A stretch of DNA of 64,000 bases, from contig NZ_JAPFQA010000002.1 of the NCBI RefSeq assembly GCF_027563465.1, forward strand, positions 248,001-312,000, written 5' to 3'. The notes beneath the pieces are model-generated. The model saw only the letters and a list, made by a program, of their open reading frames with translations, searched no databases and had not been told where the DNA came from. This stretch comes from Mesorhizobium qingshengii (lineage in GTDB: Bacteria > Pseudomonadota > Alphaproteobacteria > Rhizobiales > Rhizobiaceae). Below are positions 46,258 to 54,224 of the stretch, in pieces. Each line of letters opens with the position of its first letter. Position 1 is the first letter of the stretch. Made by a program: the position numbers and the translations under genes.

Positions 46258-47562
46258 ATGGCTGACAGGAACGGATTTTTCGACCTCTCCAAGACTGCCC
46301 TTACCCGCCGCACGGCGCTGAAGGGGCTGGCCGCGGGCGCCGGCCTTGCCGTCGCACCGGGCTTCGTCCGCTACGCGCAGGCGCAGAGCTCGGCGCCGAT
46401 CAAGATCGGCTTCCAGTCGCACCGCACCGGTATCGGCGCCGCCTATGGCCGCTGGTACGAGAAGACCACCGCCGCGGCGGTCAAGGCGATCAACGCAGCC
46501 GGCGGTATCAATGGCCGCCAGGTCGAGGTGATCATCGAGGATGACGGCACCGATCCCGGCCGTGGCGCCGAGGTGGTCGGCAAGTTCGCCACCCAGCACA
46601 AGACCGACATCGTCTTCGGAACGCTGTTCTCGCATGTCGTCATCGGCTCCGCGCCCGCCGCCGGCGAGGCCAAGATCCCCTACTTTGTCGTCAGCGAAGG
46701 CCACCATGTCGCCTCGACCAAGCTGAACCGCTATGTCTTCCAGCCCGGCATCACCGACGTGAAGAGCCAGATCCAGGCGATGGCGCCGTGGATCGCGGGC
46801 AATGTCGGCAAGAAGGTCACCATGATCTTCCCGGATTTCGCCTTCGGCTACGACCATCGCGACTACCTGCCGCCGGCGCTGAAGGCGCAAGGCGCCGACG
46901 TCATCGCCCAGATCGCCATCCCGCCGACGGAATCCTCCTTCACCAAGTACTTCCCGCAGATTCCGGCCGAGACCGAGGTGCTCTACCACGTCATGGTCGG
47001 TCCGGCGGTGCTCACCTTCGTCAAGGAGCTCGGCGAGTTCTACGGCTCCAACCGGCCGCAACTGTTCGGCTTCATCGACTCGCTCGAGGCCACCGACATC
47101 AACAGCCCCGGCCTCGAATTCCTCGACGGCAGCCATTTCTGGGAAGGCTCGCCGCGCTATGCGCAGCCCGATGATTCCGCCGCGCAGAAAGCCTATCGCG
47201 CCGCCGTCGGCATCGACGACAATGGCGCCGCCGTCGGCGACCCCAAGGACGTCTCCACCGCCGCGCACATGTTCGGCTGCTGGGAGACGCTCTATGTCGT
47301 CAAGAAGGCAATGGAGGACGCCGGCTACAAGGGACCGGAAGACCGCGCCAAGCTGGTCGAGGCGACGGAGGCACTGACCGAGTTCGCCGAAGGGCCCGAG
47401 CATCCGCAGGGGCCAAAGACCTTCAATGGCAAGATCCACCAGTGTTTCGGCATCCAGAACATCTCCAAGGTCGAAGGCGGCAAGCTGAAGGTCGTCCACA
47501 AGACCAAGATCGAGGACGGCCTCTACGAGGCCGAGGGGGATTACACGACGCAGGCGCTGTGA
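46258..47562 (+). CDS. Liv-type ABC transporter substrate-binding protein (Tat-exported)
   Basis: A 434-residue binding protein of the branched-chain amino acid/amide family. Its signal peptide is of the Tat type (ALTRRTALKGLAAGAGLAV near residues 13-31, cut near AQA-QS), unusual for this family where Sec signals are the norm. The mature start IKIGFQSHRTGIGAAYGRWYE and GRQVEVIIEDDGTDP are typical. It heads an SBP-permease-permease-ATPase-ATPase operon. The substrate is unknown; the neighbours at 52.5-60 kb suggest a heteroaromatic acid or amide such as nicotinate or nicotinamide. Confidence 0.88.
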   Translation: MADRNGFFDLSKTALTRRTALKGLAAGAGLAVAPGFVRYAQAQSSAPIKIGFQSHRTGIGAAYGRWYEKTTAAAVKAINAAGGINGRQVEVIIEDDGTDPGRGAEVVGKFATQHKTDIVFGTLFSHVVIGSAPAAGEAKIPYFVVSEGHHVASTKLNRYVFQPGITDVKSQIQAMAPWIAGNVGKKVTMIFPDFAFGYDHRDYLPPALKAQGADVIAQIAIPPTESSFTKYFPQIPAETEVLYHVMVGPAVLTFVKELGEFYGSNRPQLFGFIDSLEATDINSPGLEFLDGSHFWEGSPRYAQPDDSAAQKAYRAAVGIDDNGAAVGDPKDVSTAAHMFGCWETLYVVKKAMEDAGYKGPEDRAKLVEATEALTEFAEGPEHPQGPKTFNGKIHQCFGIQNISKVEGGKLKVVHKTKIEDGLYEAEGDYTTQAL

Positions 47563-47722
47563 GGCGCCTCACCCTCCCCCCTCGTGGGGAGGGTCGGCGA
47601 ATAGGCTTCGCATCTTGCGAAGCCTATGAGACGGGGTGGGGGCCGCGACGGCCCATGCCCCATTCCCCCACCCGACCGCTGCGCGGTTCATCCTCCCCAC
47701 AAGGGGGAGGGTAAAGGGCGCC
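47563..47722. repeat. 160-bp palindromic element between SBP and permease genes
   Basis: The element begins with GGCGCC right after the binding-protein stop and ends with GGCGCC (47717-47722) 4 nt before the permease ATG. Its ends are a long imperfect inverted repeat built on CACCCTCCCCC/GGGGGAGGGT. Inside are further hairpins, such as GGCTTCGCA/TGCGAAGCC near 47602-47624 and CCGCTGCGCGG near 47680-47690. The vocabulary matches short rhizobial palindromic mosaic elements. It probably supplies the purine-rich ribosome site of the permease gene. Confidence 0.75.
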
Positions 47723-47726
47723 CTGA

Positions 47727-48608
47727 ATGGCCTTCGGACCCCACCTCCTCCTCGCCGCCCTCGAAGGCCTCGTCACCTCGGCCGTGCTGGCGCTGACGGC
47801 ACTTGGCCTGTCGCTGGTGTTCGGCGTGATGCGGGTCGTCAATGTCGCGCATGGCGAGTTCTTCATGCTTGGCGCGGTGCTTGCCTGGGCGATCACCACG
47901 GCGATCGGGGGCCACCCGGCGCTCGGCTTCCTGGCGGCACTGGTGATTGCGCCGCTGATCGTCGGCGCCATCGCGCTGGTCGCCGAACAGCTGGTGCTGC
48001 GCCGGCTCAACTACAATCCGGAAGCCACCATCGTTGCCACCATCGGCATGCTCTACATCATCCAGCAGCTGGCGCTGACCTTCTACGGTCCGGAGGCGCG
48101 CCCGGTGGAGCCGCCCTTCAGCTACCGCATCCTTTTGCCGTGGTTCGGCTATTCCGGCTACAAATTGTCCGTTATCGCCGCGTCGGCGCTGCTGCTGGTG
48201 GCGACATGGCTGGTGCTGACCCGGACCAAGATCGGCCTCGTCATGCGCGCCACACAGTATGACAGCGAGACGGCGCAGGCCTTCGGCATTCCGGTCGACC
48301 GCGTCTATGGCGGCGTCTTCGCGCTCGGCGCCATGCTGGCGGCTGTCGCCGCCGTGCTGATCGTGCCGATCAGCCAGGCGCATTACCTGATGGGGCAGGA
48401 TCCGCTGCTCCTGTCCTTCATCGTCGTCATCATCGGCGGTCTCGGCTCGCTGCGCGGCACCGTCGTCGCCGCCGTGCTGATCGGACTGTCCGACGGCATC
48501 ATCTCGATGTTCTTCTCGCCGACTCTGGCCAAGATCATCGCCACGCTGCTCGTCGCCATGGTGCTGGTGTTCCGGCCGCAAGGCCTGTTCGGGACGGCAT
48601 CGCGATGA
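47727..48608 (+). CDS. Liv-type ABC transporter permease (LivH-like)
   Basis: A 293-residue permease with about eight hydrophobic segments. The LivH pattern is visible: ALTALGLSLVFGVMRVVNVAHGEFFMLGA near residues 24-52 and the C-terminal GGLGSLRGTVVAAVLIGLSDG near 235-255. It forms the channel with the LivM-like protein. It overlaps the next gene by 4 nt. Confidence 0.9.
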   Translation: MAFGPHLLLAALEGLVTSAVLALTALGLSLVFGVMRVVNVAHGEFFMLGAVLAWAITTAIGGHPALGFLAALVIAPLIVGAIALVAEQLVLRRLNYNPEATIVATIGMLYIIQQLALTFYGPEARPVEPPFSYRILLPWFGYSGYKLSVIAASALLLVATWLVLTRTKIGLVMRATQYDSETAQAFGIPVDRVYGGVFALGAMLAAVAAVLIVPISQAHYLMGQDPLLLSFIVVIIGGLGSLRGTVVAAVLIGLSDGIISMFFSPTLAKIIATLLVAMVLVFRPQGLFGTASR

Positions 48609-49567
48609 GCGAAGCTTCGCCGGCAAGGGCCTACGCCTCACATCTCGGCGTCATGGCGCTGCTCTTCGTGCTGAGCTTCCTGCTGCCGGAGTACTATCAC
48701 GGGCTGCTCGCCCGCATCATGGTGCTGGCGGTCTTCGCCATGGGCTACAACATCCTGTTCGGCTATGTCGGCCTGCTCAGCCTCGGCCATGCCATGTTCT
48801 TCGGCGCCGGGCTCTACGGCGCCGGCCTTGCCGTCATCCAGCTCGGCTGGAGCGTGCCGTCGGCCTTCCTTGGCGGGATTGGCTGTGGCGCGGTCCTGGC
48901 GCTCGCGATCGGCCTCCTGGCGCTGCGCACCACGGGCGTCGCCTTCATGATCGTCACCATGATGTTCGCGCAGGTGTTCTACCTCGTCATCCTCTATTTC
49001 GCGACGTGGACCGGTGGCGACCAGGGCATGGTCGTGCCGCAGCCGGCGCGTGTCCTCACTTTCGGCGCGACCGCGCTTGACCTCACCAACCCGACCGTGC
49101 GCTACATGACAGCGCTGGCGCTCTTCTCGCTCGTGCTGCTGATCACGCTTGCCATCGTGCGCTCCAGATATGGCCGCGTGCTGGTCGCCATCCGCGAGAA
49201 CGAGGAGCGGACGAAGATGCTCGGCTACGACACCTTTTCCAACAAGCTCGCGGCCGTCGTCGTCTCCGGCGCCATCTGCGCCGCCTCGGGCGCTGCCTAC
49301 GCGCTGCTGTTCGGCTATGTCGGATCGAGCTTCGCCTCGGTGCAATACTCGATCCTGCCGCTGCTGTGGGTGCTGCTCGGCGGCGCCGCCACCACGCTCG
49401 GGCCGCTGATCGGCACGCTGTTCATGTACTATGTCATCGACATCACCAGCGGCTACACCTCCGCCTATCTGCTGATCGTCGGCATCGCACTGATCCTGCT
49501 GGTGCTGTTTTTCCCCAAGGGCATTCTCGGCAGCATCCGTCAGCGCTGGCTCGGGTGGCTGCCATGA
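48605..49567 (+). CDS. Liv-type ABC transporter permease (LivM-like)
   Basis: A 320-residue permease with about nine hydrophobic segments. The LivM signature FGYVGLLSLGHAMFFGAGLYGAG is near residues 55-77 and the coupling region VLVAIRENEERTKMLGYDTF is near 194-213. It completes the channel and overlaps the ATPase gene downstream (ATGATGC). Confidence 0.9.
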   Translation: MSEASPARAYASHLGVMALLFVLSFLLPEYYHGLLARIMVLAVFAMGYNILFGYVGLLSLGHAMFFGAGLYGAGLAVIQLGWSVPSAFLGGIGCGAVLALAIGLLALRTTGVAFMIVTMMFAQVFYLVILYFATWTGGDQGMVVPQPARVLTFGATALDLTNPTVRYMTALALFSLVLLITLAIVRSRYGRVLVAIRENEERTKMLGYDTFSNKLAAVVVSGAICAASGAAYALLFGYVGSSFASVQYSILPLLWVLLGGAATTLGPLIGTLFMYYVIDITSGYTSAYLLIVGIALILLVLFFPKGILGSIRQRWLGWLP

Positions 49568-50289
49568 TGCCGCTTTTGATCACCAAGGGCCTGTCGCGCA
49601 ATTTCGGCGGCCTGCGCGCCGTCGACAATGTCGATTTCACCTTGATGCCGGGCGAGATCCGCGCCGTCATCGGGCCGAATGGCGCCGGCAAGACCACCTT
49701 TGTCAGCCTGGTCAGCGGCCGTATCCAACCCTCTTCCGGCATGATCGTCTTCGACGGCGCCGACATCACCAGCCAGCCGGCCTACGTCCGGGTCCGCCTG
49801 GGCATCGCCTATACGTTCCAGCTCACCAGCGTCTATGCCAACCTGTCCGTTTACGCCAACGTCGCGCTGCCCGCGCAACTGACGCTGCGGCATGGCCCTT
49901 CCAAGAGCGCGATACAGGCCGCCGTCATGGCGGCGCTCGAACGCACCGGCCTTGCCGACCAAGCCGCCATGCCGGCCGGACAATTGTCCTATGGCCATCA
50001 GCGCCTGCTGGAAGTGGCGATGGGCCTTGCACTGAAGCCGCGCCTGCTGATCCTCGACGAGCCGACGCAAGGGCTGGCCGACGGCGAGATCGACAATTTC
50101 ATCACCCTGGTGCGCGAGATCGCCAAAAACGCCACCGTGCTGTTGATCGAACATAACATGCCTGTGGTCATGCATCTGGCCGATCGCATCACCGTCTTCA
50201 ACGCCGGCAAGATCCTGGCCGAAGGCGCGCCGGAAGCGATCCGCGAGAACGCAGCGGTGCAGGAAGCCTATCTGGGGACCGCCCCATGA
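49564..50289 (+). CDS. Liv-type ABC transporter ATP-binding protein (LivG-like)
   Basis: A 241-residue ATPase. Walker A is GPNGAGKTT near residues 38-46; the signature reads LSYGHQR, as is common in LivG; Walker B is LILDEPTQGL; and the switch is LLIEHNM. It works with the LivF-like ATPase. The ATG at 49564 overlaps the LivM-like stop, and its own stop overlaps the next start. Confidence 0.92.
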   Translation: MMPLLITKGLSRNFGGLRAVDNVDFTLMPGEIRAVIGPNGAGKTTFVSLVSGRIQPSSGMIVFDGADITSQPAYVRVRLGIAYTFQLTSVYANLSVYANVALPAQLTLRHGPSKSAIQAAVMAALERTGLADQAAMPAGQLSYGHQRLLEVAMGLALKPRLLILDEPTQGLADGEIDNFITLVREIAKNATVLLIEHNMPVVMHLADRITVFNAGKILAEGAPEAIRENAAVQEAYLGTAP

Positions 50290-51020
50290 CCGAAACGAAC
50301 AAGGCGGAGACAAAGCCCGAAGCGCTGGTAATCTCGGGACTGGACTGCTTCTATGGCGAGGTCCAGGTGCTCTACGGTCTCGACCTCGTGCTGAACAAGG
50401 GCGAGGTGCTGTGCCTGTTCGGCCGCAACGGCGCCGGCAAGACAACGACGCTGAAGGCGATCATGGGACTGGTTCCGGTCAGGGCCGGCTCGATCAGGCT
50501 CGACGGCCAGGAGTTGACCGGGCTGCCGGCGCATGAGGTGCCGAAGGCCGGCGTCGCCTATGTGCCGCAAGGCCGGCGGCTGTTCGCCGAGATGACGGTG
50601 GCGGAAAATATCGAGATCGGGCTGATGGCGCGCGGCAAGGGCAAGGCGACGCGCGAAAACGTGCTCAACCTGTTCCCGCTGCTGCGCCAGCGGCTCCGGC
50701 AGCGCTCCGGCACACTGTCCGGCGGCGAGCAGCAGATGCTGGCCATGGCGCGCGCGCTTTGCCTCGAACCGCGGGTGCTGCTGCTCGACGAGCCGACCGA
50801 AGGCCTGATGCCATCGATGATCGCCAGGATCCGCGAGACGGTGGCGAAGCTGCGCGGCATGGGCGTCTCCACCATCCTGGTCGAGCAGCGTGTCGATGCG
50901 GTGTTGTCCGTCGCCGACCGCGTGTGCTTCATCGAAAATGGCCGCAACCGCGAGACGGTCGATGTCGAGCAACTGCGCGCCGATCCGTCCGCGGTCCGCC
51001 GCTATGTCGGCGTCGGGTGA
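50286..51020 (+). CDS. Liv-type ABC transporter ATP-binding protein (LivF-like)
   Basis: A 244-residue ATPase with Walker A GRNGAGKTT near residues 46-54, signature LSGGEQQML, Walker B LLLDEPTEGL and switch LVEQRVD (the histidine of the switch is replaced by glutamine plus arginine, frequent in LivF). It closes the transporter operon; the next gene converges on it after 3 nt. Confidence 0.92.
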   Translation: MTETNKAETKPEALVISGLDCFYGEVQVLYGLDLVLNKGEVLCLFGRNGAGKTTTLKAIMGLVPVRAGSIRLDGQELTGLPAHEVPKAGVAYVPQGRRLFAEMTVAENIEIGLMARGKGKATRENVLNLFPLLRQRLRQRSGTLSGGEQQMLAMARALCLEPRVLLLDEPTEGLMPSMIARIRETVAKLRGMGVSTILVEQRVDAVLSVADRVCFIENGRNRETVDVEQLRADPSAVRRYVGVG

Positions 51021-51023
51021 GGT

Positions 51024-52433
51024 TCACCCGAAGAACAGAAATCCGGCGATCAAGAAGGTCGGGATCAGCACAAGGCCAGACCACGCCATGTAACCGAAGA
51101 AGCCCGGCATTTTCACGCCACGATGCCTGGCAATGGCATAGACCATGAAGTTGGGTGCGTTGCCGATATAGGTGTTGGCGCCCATGAACACGGCGCCGGC
51201 CGAGATCGCCGCCAATGTCGGGGCGGCTTCCGTCATCAGATGCCGTGGATCGCCGCCGGCGAGTTCGAAGAACACCAGATAGGTCGGCGCATTGTCGAGG
51301 AAGGACGACAGTGCTCCGGTCAGCCAGAAATAGGCGAGATCGTTGGGTTGGCCAGTCGGCGAAGTGACCAGCGAGACCAATGGCGCCAACGCGCCTTCGT
51401 GGCCTGCCCTGAGGATGGCGATGACCGGCACGATGCAGATGAAGATGCCGGCAAACAGTTTCGCGACTTCCGATATCGGGCCCCAGTTGAAGCCGTTCGC
51501 CTCCCGGTGGCTCTTGCGCGAAACGGCGAGCGAAAGGAAGGCGAGCGCCAGGATGATGGCGTCGCGCATCAGGTTCTGCAGCTCGAGGCTGACGCCGAGG
51601 ATGGAAAAGCTCACACCCGGCTTCCAGCTTGCCGACAGCAGGATCGCACCGATCACGCCGGCCAGGAGCGGAATGTTGGGCAGCCCCCGCAGGCGCACCG
51701 TCTTGTCCGGCGTCGGGTCCTTGATCTTCGGCGCGCCGGCCTCGCGGCGATGCAGGACGATGTCGATCACCAGGAAAACGATCAGCACCACCCCGCTGAC
51801 GAACAGCGTCTCGCGCCAGAGGTTCGTGGTTGTCCAGAAAAAATCGACGCCACGCAGGAAGCCGACGAACAGCGGTGGATCACCCAAGGGCGTCAGCGAG
51901 CCGCCAATGTTGGACACCAGGAAAATGAAGAAGATGACGACATGGGCATTGAACCGCCTGGCGTCGTTGGCGCGCAGTATCGGCCGGATCAGGATCATCG
52001 AGGCGCCGGTCGTTCCGATGATGGAGGCGAGAATGGCGCCGACCAGCAGCAGTCCGGCATTGACCAGCGGCGTGCCATGGATGTTGCCGGCAAGGAGGAT
52101 GCCGCCCGAGATGGTGAACAGCGCGAACAGCAGGATGATGAACGACATATACTCGGTGAGCACGGTATGCAGCACGGCTTCGGTGGCCGCGGGGACGCCG
52201 AAGGCCGCGATCAGCGGCACCACCACCAGTGCTGCCCAAAGCGCCGTGATCTTGCCGTAGTGGTGCTCCCAGACATGGTGGAACAGCAGCGGCCCCGTGG
52301 CAATCGACAACAACAGGCCGGCAAAGGGCAGCGCCCACCACAGCGACATCGTGGCGCCAGGCAGGCCGTGTTCCTCTGCCGCGAAAGCCTGTGGCGGAAA
52401 CAGCGTCGCAACGGCGATCGCGGCGCCCGCCAT
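51024..52433 (-). CDS. NhaD-like sodium/proton antiporter family protein
   Basis: A protein of about 469 residues with an N-terminal signal-like helix and about eleven further hydrophobic segments. It fits the ion transporter superfamily of NhaD/citrate-type carriers: the ILASIIGTTGASMILIRPILRAN block and SNIGGSLTPLGDPPLFVGFLRGVDFFW are typical of NhaD-like proteins, and the second half ends with SSFLDNAPTYLVFFELAGG and GANTYIGNAPNFMVYAIA. I chose ATG 52433; a TTG at 52502 would overlap the nicotinamidase gene. Ion specificity is not shown. Confidence 0.82.
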   Translation of the reverse strand: MAGAAIAVATLFPPQAFAAEEHGLPGATMSLWWALPFAGLLLSIATGPLLFHHVWEHHYGKITALWAALVVVPLIAAFGVPAATEAVLHTVLTEYMSFIILLFALFTISGGILLAGNIHGTPLVNAGLLLVGAILASIIGTTGASMILIRPILRANDARRFNAHVVIFFIFLVSNIGGSLTPLGDPPLFVGFLRGVDFFWTTTNLWRETLFVSGVVLIVFLVIDIVLHRREAGAPKIKDPTPDKTVRLRGLPNIPLLAGVIGAILLSASWKPGVSFSILGVSLELQNLMRDAIILALAFLSLAVSRKSHREANGFNWGPISEVAKLFAGIFICIVPVIAILRAGHEGALAPLVSLVTSPTGQPNDLAYFWLTGALSSFLDNAPTYLVFFELAGGDPRHLMTEAAPTLAAISAGAVFMGANTYIGNAPNFMVYAIARHRGVKMPGFFGYMAWSGLVLIPTFLIAGFLFFG

Positions 52434-52479
52434 CACCCCCGTGATCCGCAAGAAGCCCCCCTGACGCCCCACTGCCCGT

Positions 52480-53094
52480 TCAGTCCGACAAATGGTCTTC
52501 AAGCGTCACGCCGGCGTCGCGCATCCGATGCAGCATCGCTTCAAGCGAACCGTTGAGATCGATGCCACGGCAGGCATCGAGCCTTACGGTGGTTTTGAAG
52601 CCCTGGCTGATGGCGTCCAGCGCTGAAAAGCCAACGCAGAAGTCGGTCGCAAGGCCGGCCAGGATCAGCCTGTCGATGCCGCGCTCGCGCAGATAGCCGG
52701 CAAGGCCGGTCGGCGTCGTCCGGTCGTTCTCGAAGAAGGCCGAATAGCTGTCGATCTCCGACCGAAATCCCTTGCGGATGACAAGCTCGGCCTTGGTCCA
52801 GGCGAGGCCGGAATGGAAATCCGAGCCGAGACTGCCCTGGATGCAATGATCCGGCCACAGCGTCTGCTGGCCGTAGGGCATATCGATCGTCGTGAAAGGC
52901 TGCGAGCCTGGATGGCTGGAGGCAAAGCTCGAATGGCCGGCGGGGTGCCAGTCCTGCGTCAGCACGACATGGTCGGTTCGCCGGATCAGATCGTTGACCA
53001 GCGGCACGATCTCGTCGCCACCGGCAACCGCCAGCGCGCCGCCCGGGCAAAAGTCGTTCTGCAGGTCGATGACAACAAGCGCTTCGTCGGCCAT
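52480..53094 (-). CDS. pncA: Nicotinamidase (PncA-like)
   Basis: A 204-residue isochorismatase-fold amidohydrolase that converts nicotinamide to nicotinate and ammonia. The triad is Asp10 (VIDLQNDF), Lys108 (LVIRKG) and Cys153 (ATDFCVG). The metal site is Asp48-x-His50 with His83 (TQDWHPAGH and WPDHC). These are the PncA hallmarks. It feeds PncB for NAD salvage, and perhaps the nicotinate-type hydroxylase operon divergent from it. Confidence 0.93.
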   Translation of the reverse strand: MADEALVVIDLQNDFCPGGALAVAGGDEIVPLVNDLIRRTDHVVLTQDWHPAGHSSFASSHPGSQPFTTIDMPYGQQTLWPDHCIQGSLGSDFHSGLAWTKAELVIRKGFRSEIDSYSAFFENDRTTPTGLAGYLRERGIDRLILAGLATDFCVGFSALDAISQGFKTTVRLDACRGIDLNGSLEAMLHRMRDAGVTLEDHLSD

Positions 53095-53244
53095 GGGGCT
53101 TCCTCTTGGTTGTCGCGGGAGTGCGCTCCGTGGAAAAAATGCCGCTGACGCGACCGGACGCAGAAACTTGACCAGATGGCCGGCTGCGTCAACCTCTGGC
53201 GGTATAACAAATGCGTGGCGGCCGAGCGGCCGCACACTCCGGCT

Positions 53245-53284
53245 TTGACAATTCCCGCCGGCTTGATATCATTTGCATACGAAT
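53245..53284 (+). promoter_or_regulatory. Promoter and operator of the molybdenum hydroxylase operon
   Basis: TTGACA (53245-53250), 16-nt spacer, TATCAT (53267-53272): close to consensus in both boxes. The imperfect palindrome ATTTGCATACGAAT at 53271-53284 overlaps the -10 end and the start point, a repressor position. The MarR gene at the end of this operon is the obvious candidate. A related TTGCAT-containing site lies before the Liv-type operon at 46168-46182 (reverse orientation). Confidence 0.6.
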
Positions 53285-53363
53285 GAATTTGGCCAGTTCC
53301 GAGGCTGGCAAGGTCTTTCGAAATACCCATTTCTGGAAGGCCCTCTTTTCTGGAAGGTAAAGC

Positions 53364-54224
53364 GTGATCCGTTACGCGAAACCCACCACGGTCGACGAGG
53401 CGCTCGCTCTGCTCGGCGAGAACGCCTGGCGTATCCTTGCCGGCGGCACAGATTTCTACCCGGCGCAAGGCAGCAAGCCGTTTCGTGACAATGTCCTCGA
53501 CATCAATGGCCTGGCCGCGCTGCGCGGCATCGCCGAGACCGGCAGCCACTGGGTCATCGGCGCGCGCACGACCTGGACCGACATCATCCGCCATCCCTTG
53601 CCGCCGGCCTTCGACGCGTTGAAACAGGCGGCACGCGAGGTTGGCTCGGCGCAGATCCAGAACGTCGCCTCGGTCGCCGGCAATCTCTGCAACGCCTCGC
53701 CGGCCGCCGATGGCGTGCCGGGCCTGCTCACGCTTGAGGCCGAGGTCGAACTGCGTTCAGCAGCGGCGACCCGCCACCTGCCGCTGCAGGATTTCATTCT
53801 CGGCAATCGCCGCACTGCCCTGCGGGCGAGCGAGATGGTCACGGCAATCCGCGTCGCCAAGCCTGCCGCTGCCGGGACGTCGGCCTTCGTCAAGCTCGGC
53901 GCGCGGCGCTATCTCGTCATTTCCATCGCCATGGTGGCTGCACGTCTGGTCGTGGAGAATGGCACGGTCAGGGATGCGGCCGTCGCCGCCGGCTCCTGTT
54001 CCGTGGTGGCCAAGCGGCTTGCCGGCGTCGAGGCCGCCTTGCGCGGGCTGGCTGTCGGTCCATCACTCGCCGATGCGGTCCTGTCCGCGCCGATGGCTGA
54101 ACTGTCACCGATCGCCGATGTGCGCGGCAGCGCGGAATACCGGCTCGATGCGGTGCGCGAGATCGTTGCCCGCGCCGTTCTTGCCGCTACAGGGCAGTTG
54201 GCAGGCGACGAGGTGGCCGCATGA
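53364..54224 (+). CDS. Molybdenum hydroxylase FAD-binding subunit
   Basis: A 286-residue FAD subunit of the xanthine dehydrogenase/CO dehydrogenase family. The FAD motifs are AGGTDFYP near residues 26-33 and QNVASVAGNLCNASPAADGVP near 98-118. It passes electrons from the molybdenum and iron-sulphur centres of the fused subunit encoded next. It starts with GTG after a GGAAGG site and overlaps the next gene by 4 nt. Confidence 0.9.
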   Translation: MIRYAKPTTVDEALALLGENAWRILAGGTDFYPAQGSKPFRDNVLDINGLAALRGIAETGSHWVIGARTTWTDIIRHPLPPAFDALKQAAREVGSAQIQNVASVAGNLCNASPAADGVPGLLTLEAEVELRSAAATRHLPLQDFILGNRRTALRASEMVTAIRVAKPAAAGTSAFVKLGARRYLVISIAMVAARLVVENGTVRDAAVAAGSCSVVAKRLAGVEAALRGLAVGPSLADAVLSAPMAELSPIADVRGSAEYRLDAVREIVARAVLAATGQLAGDEVAA

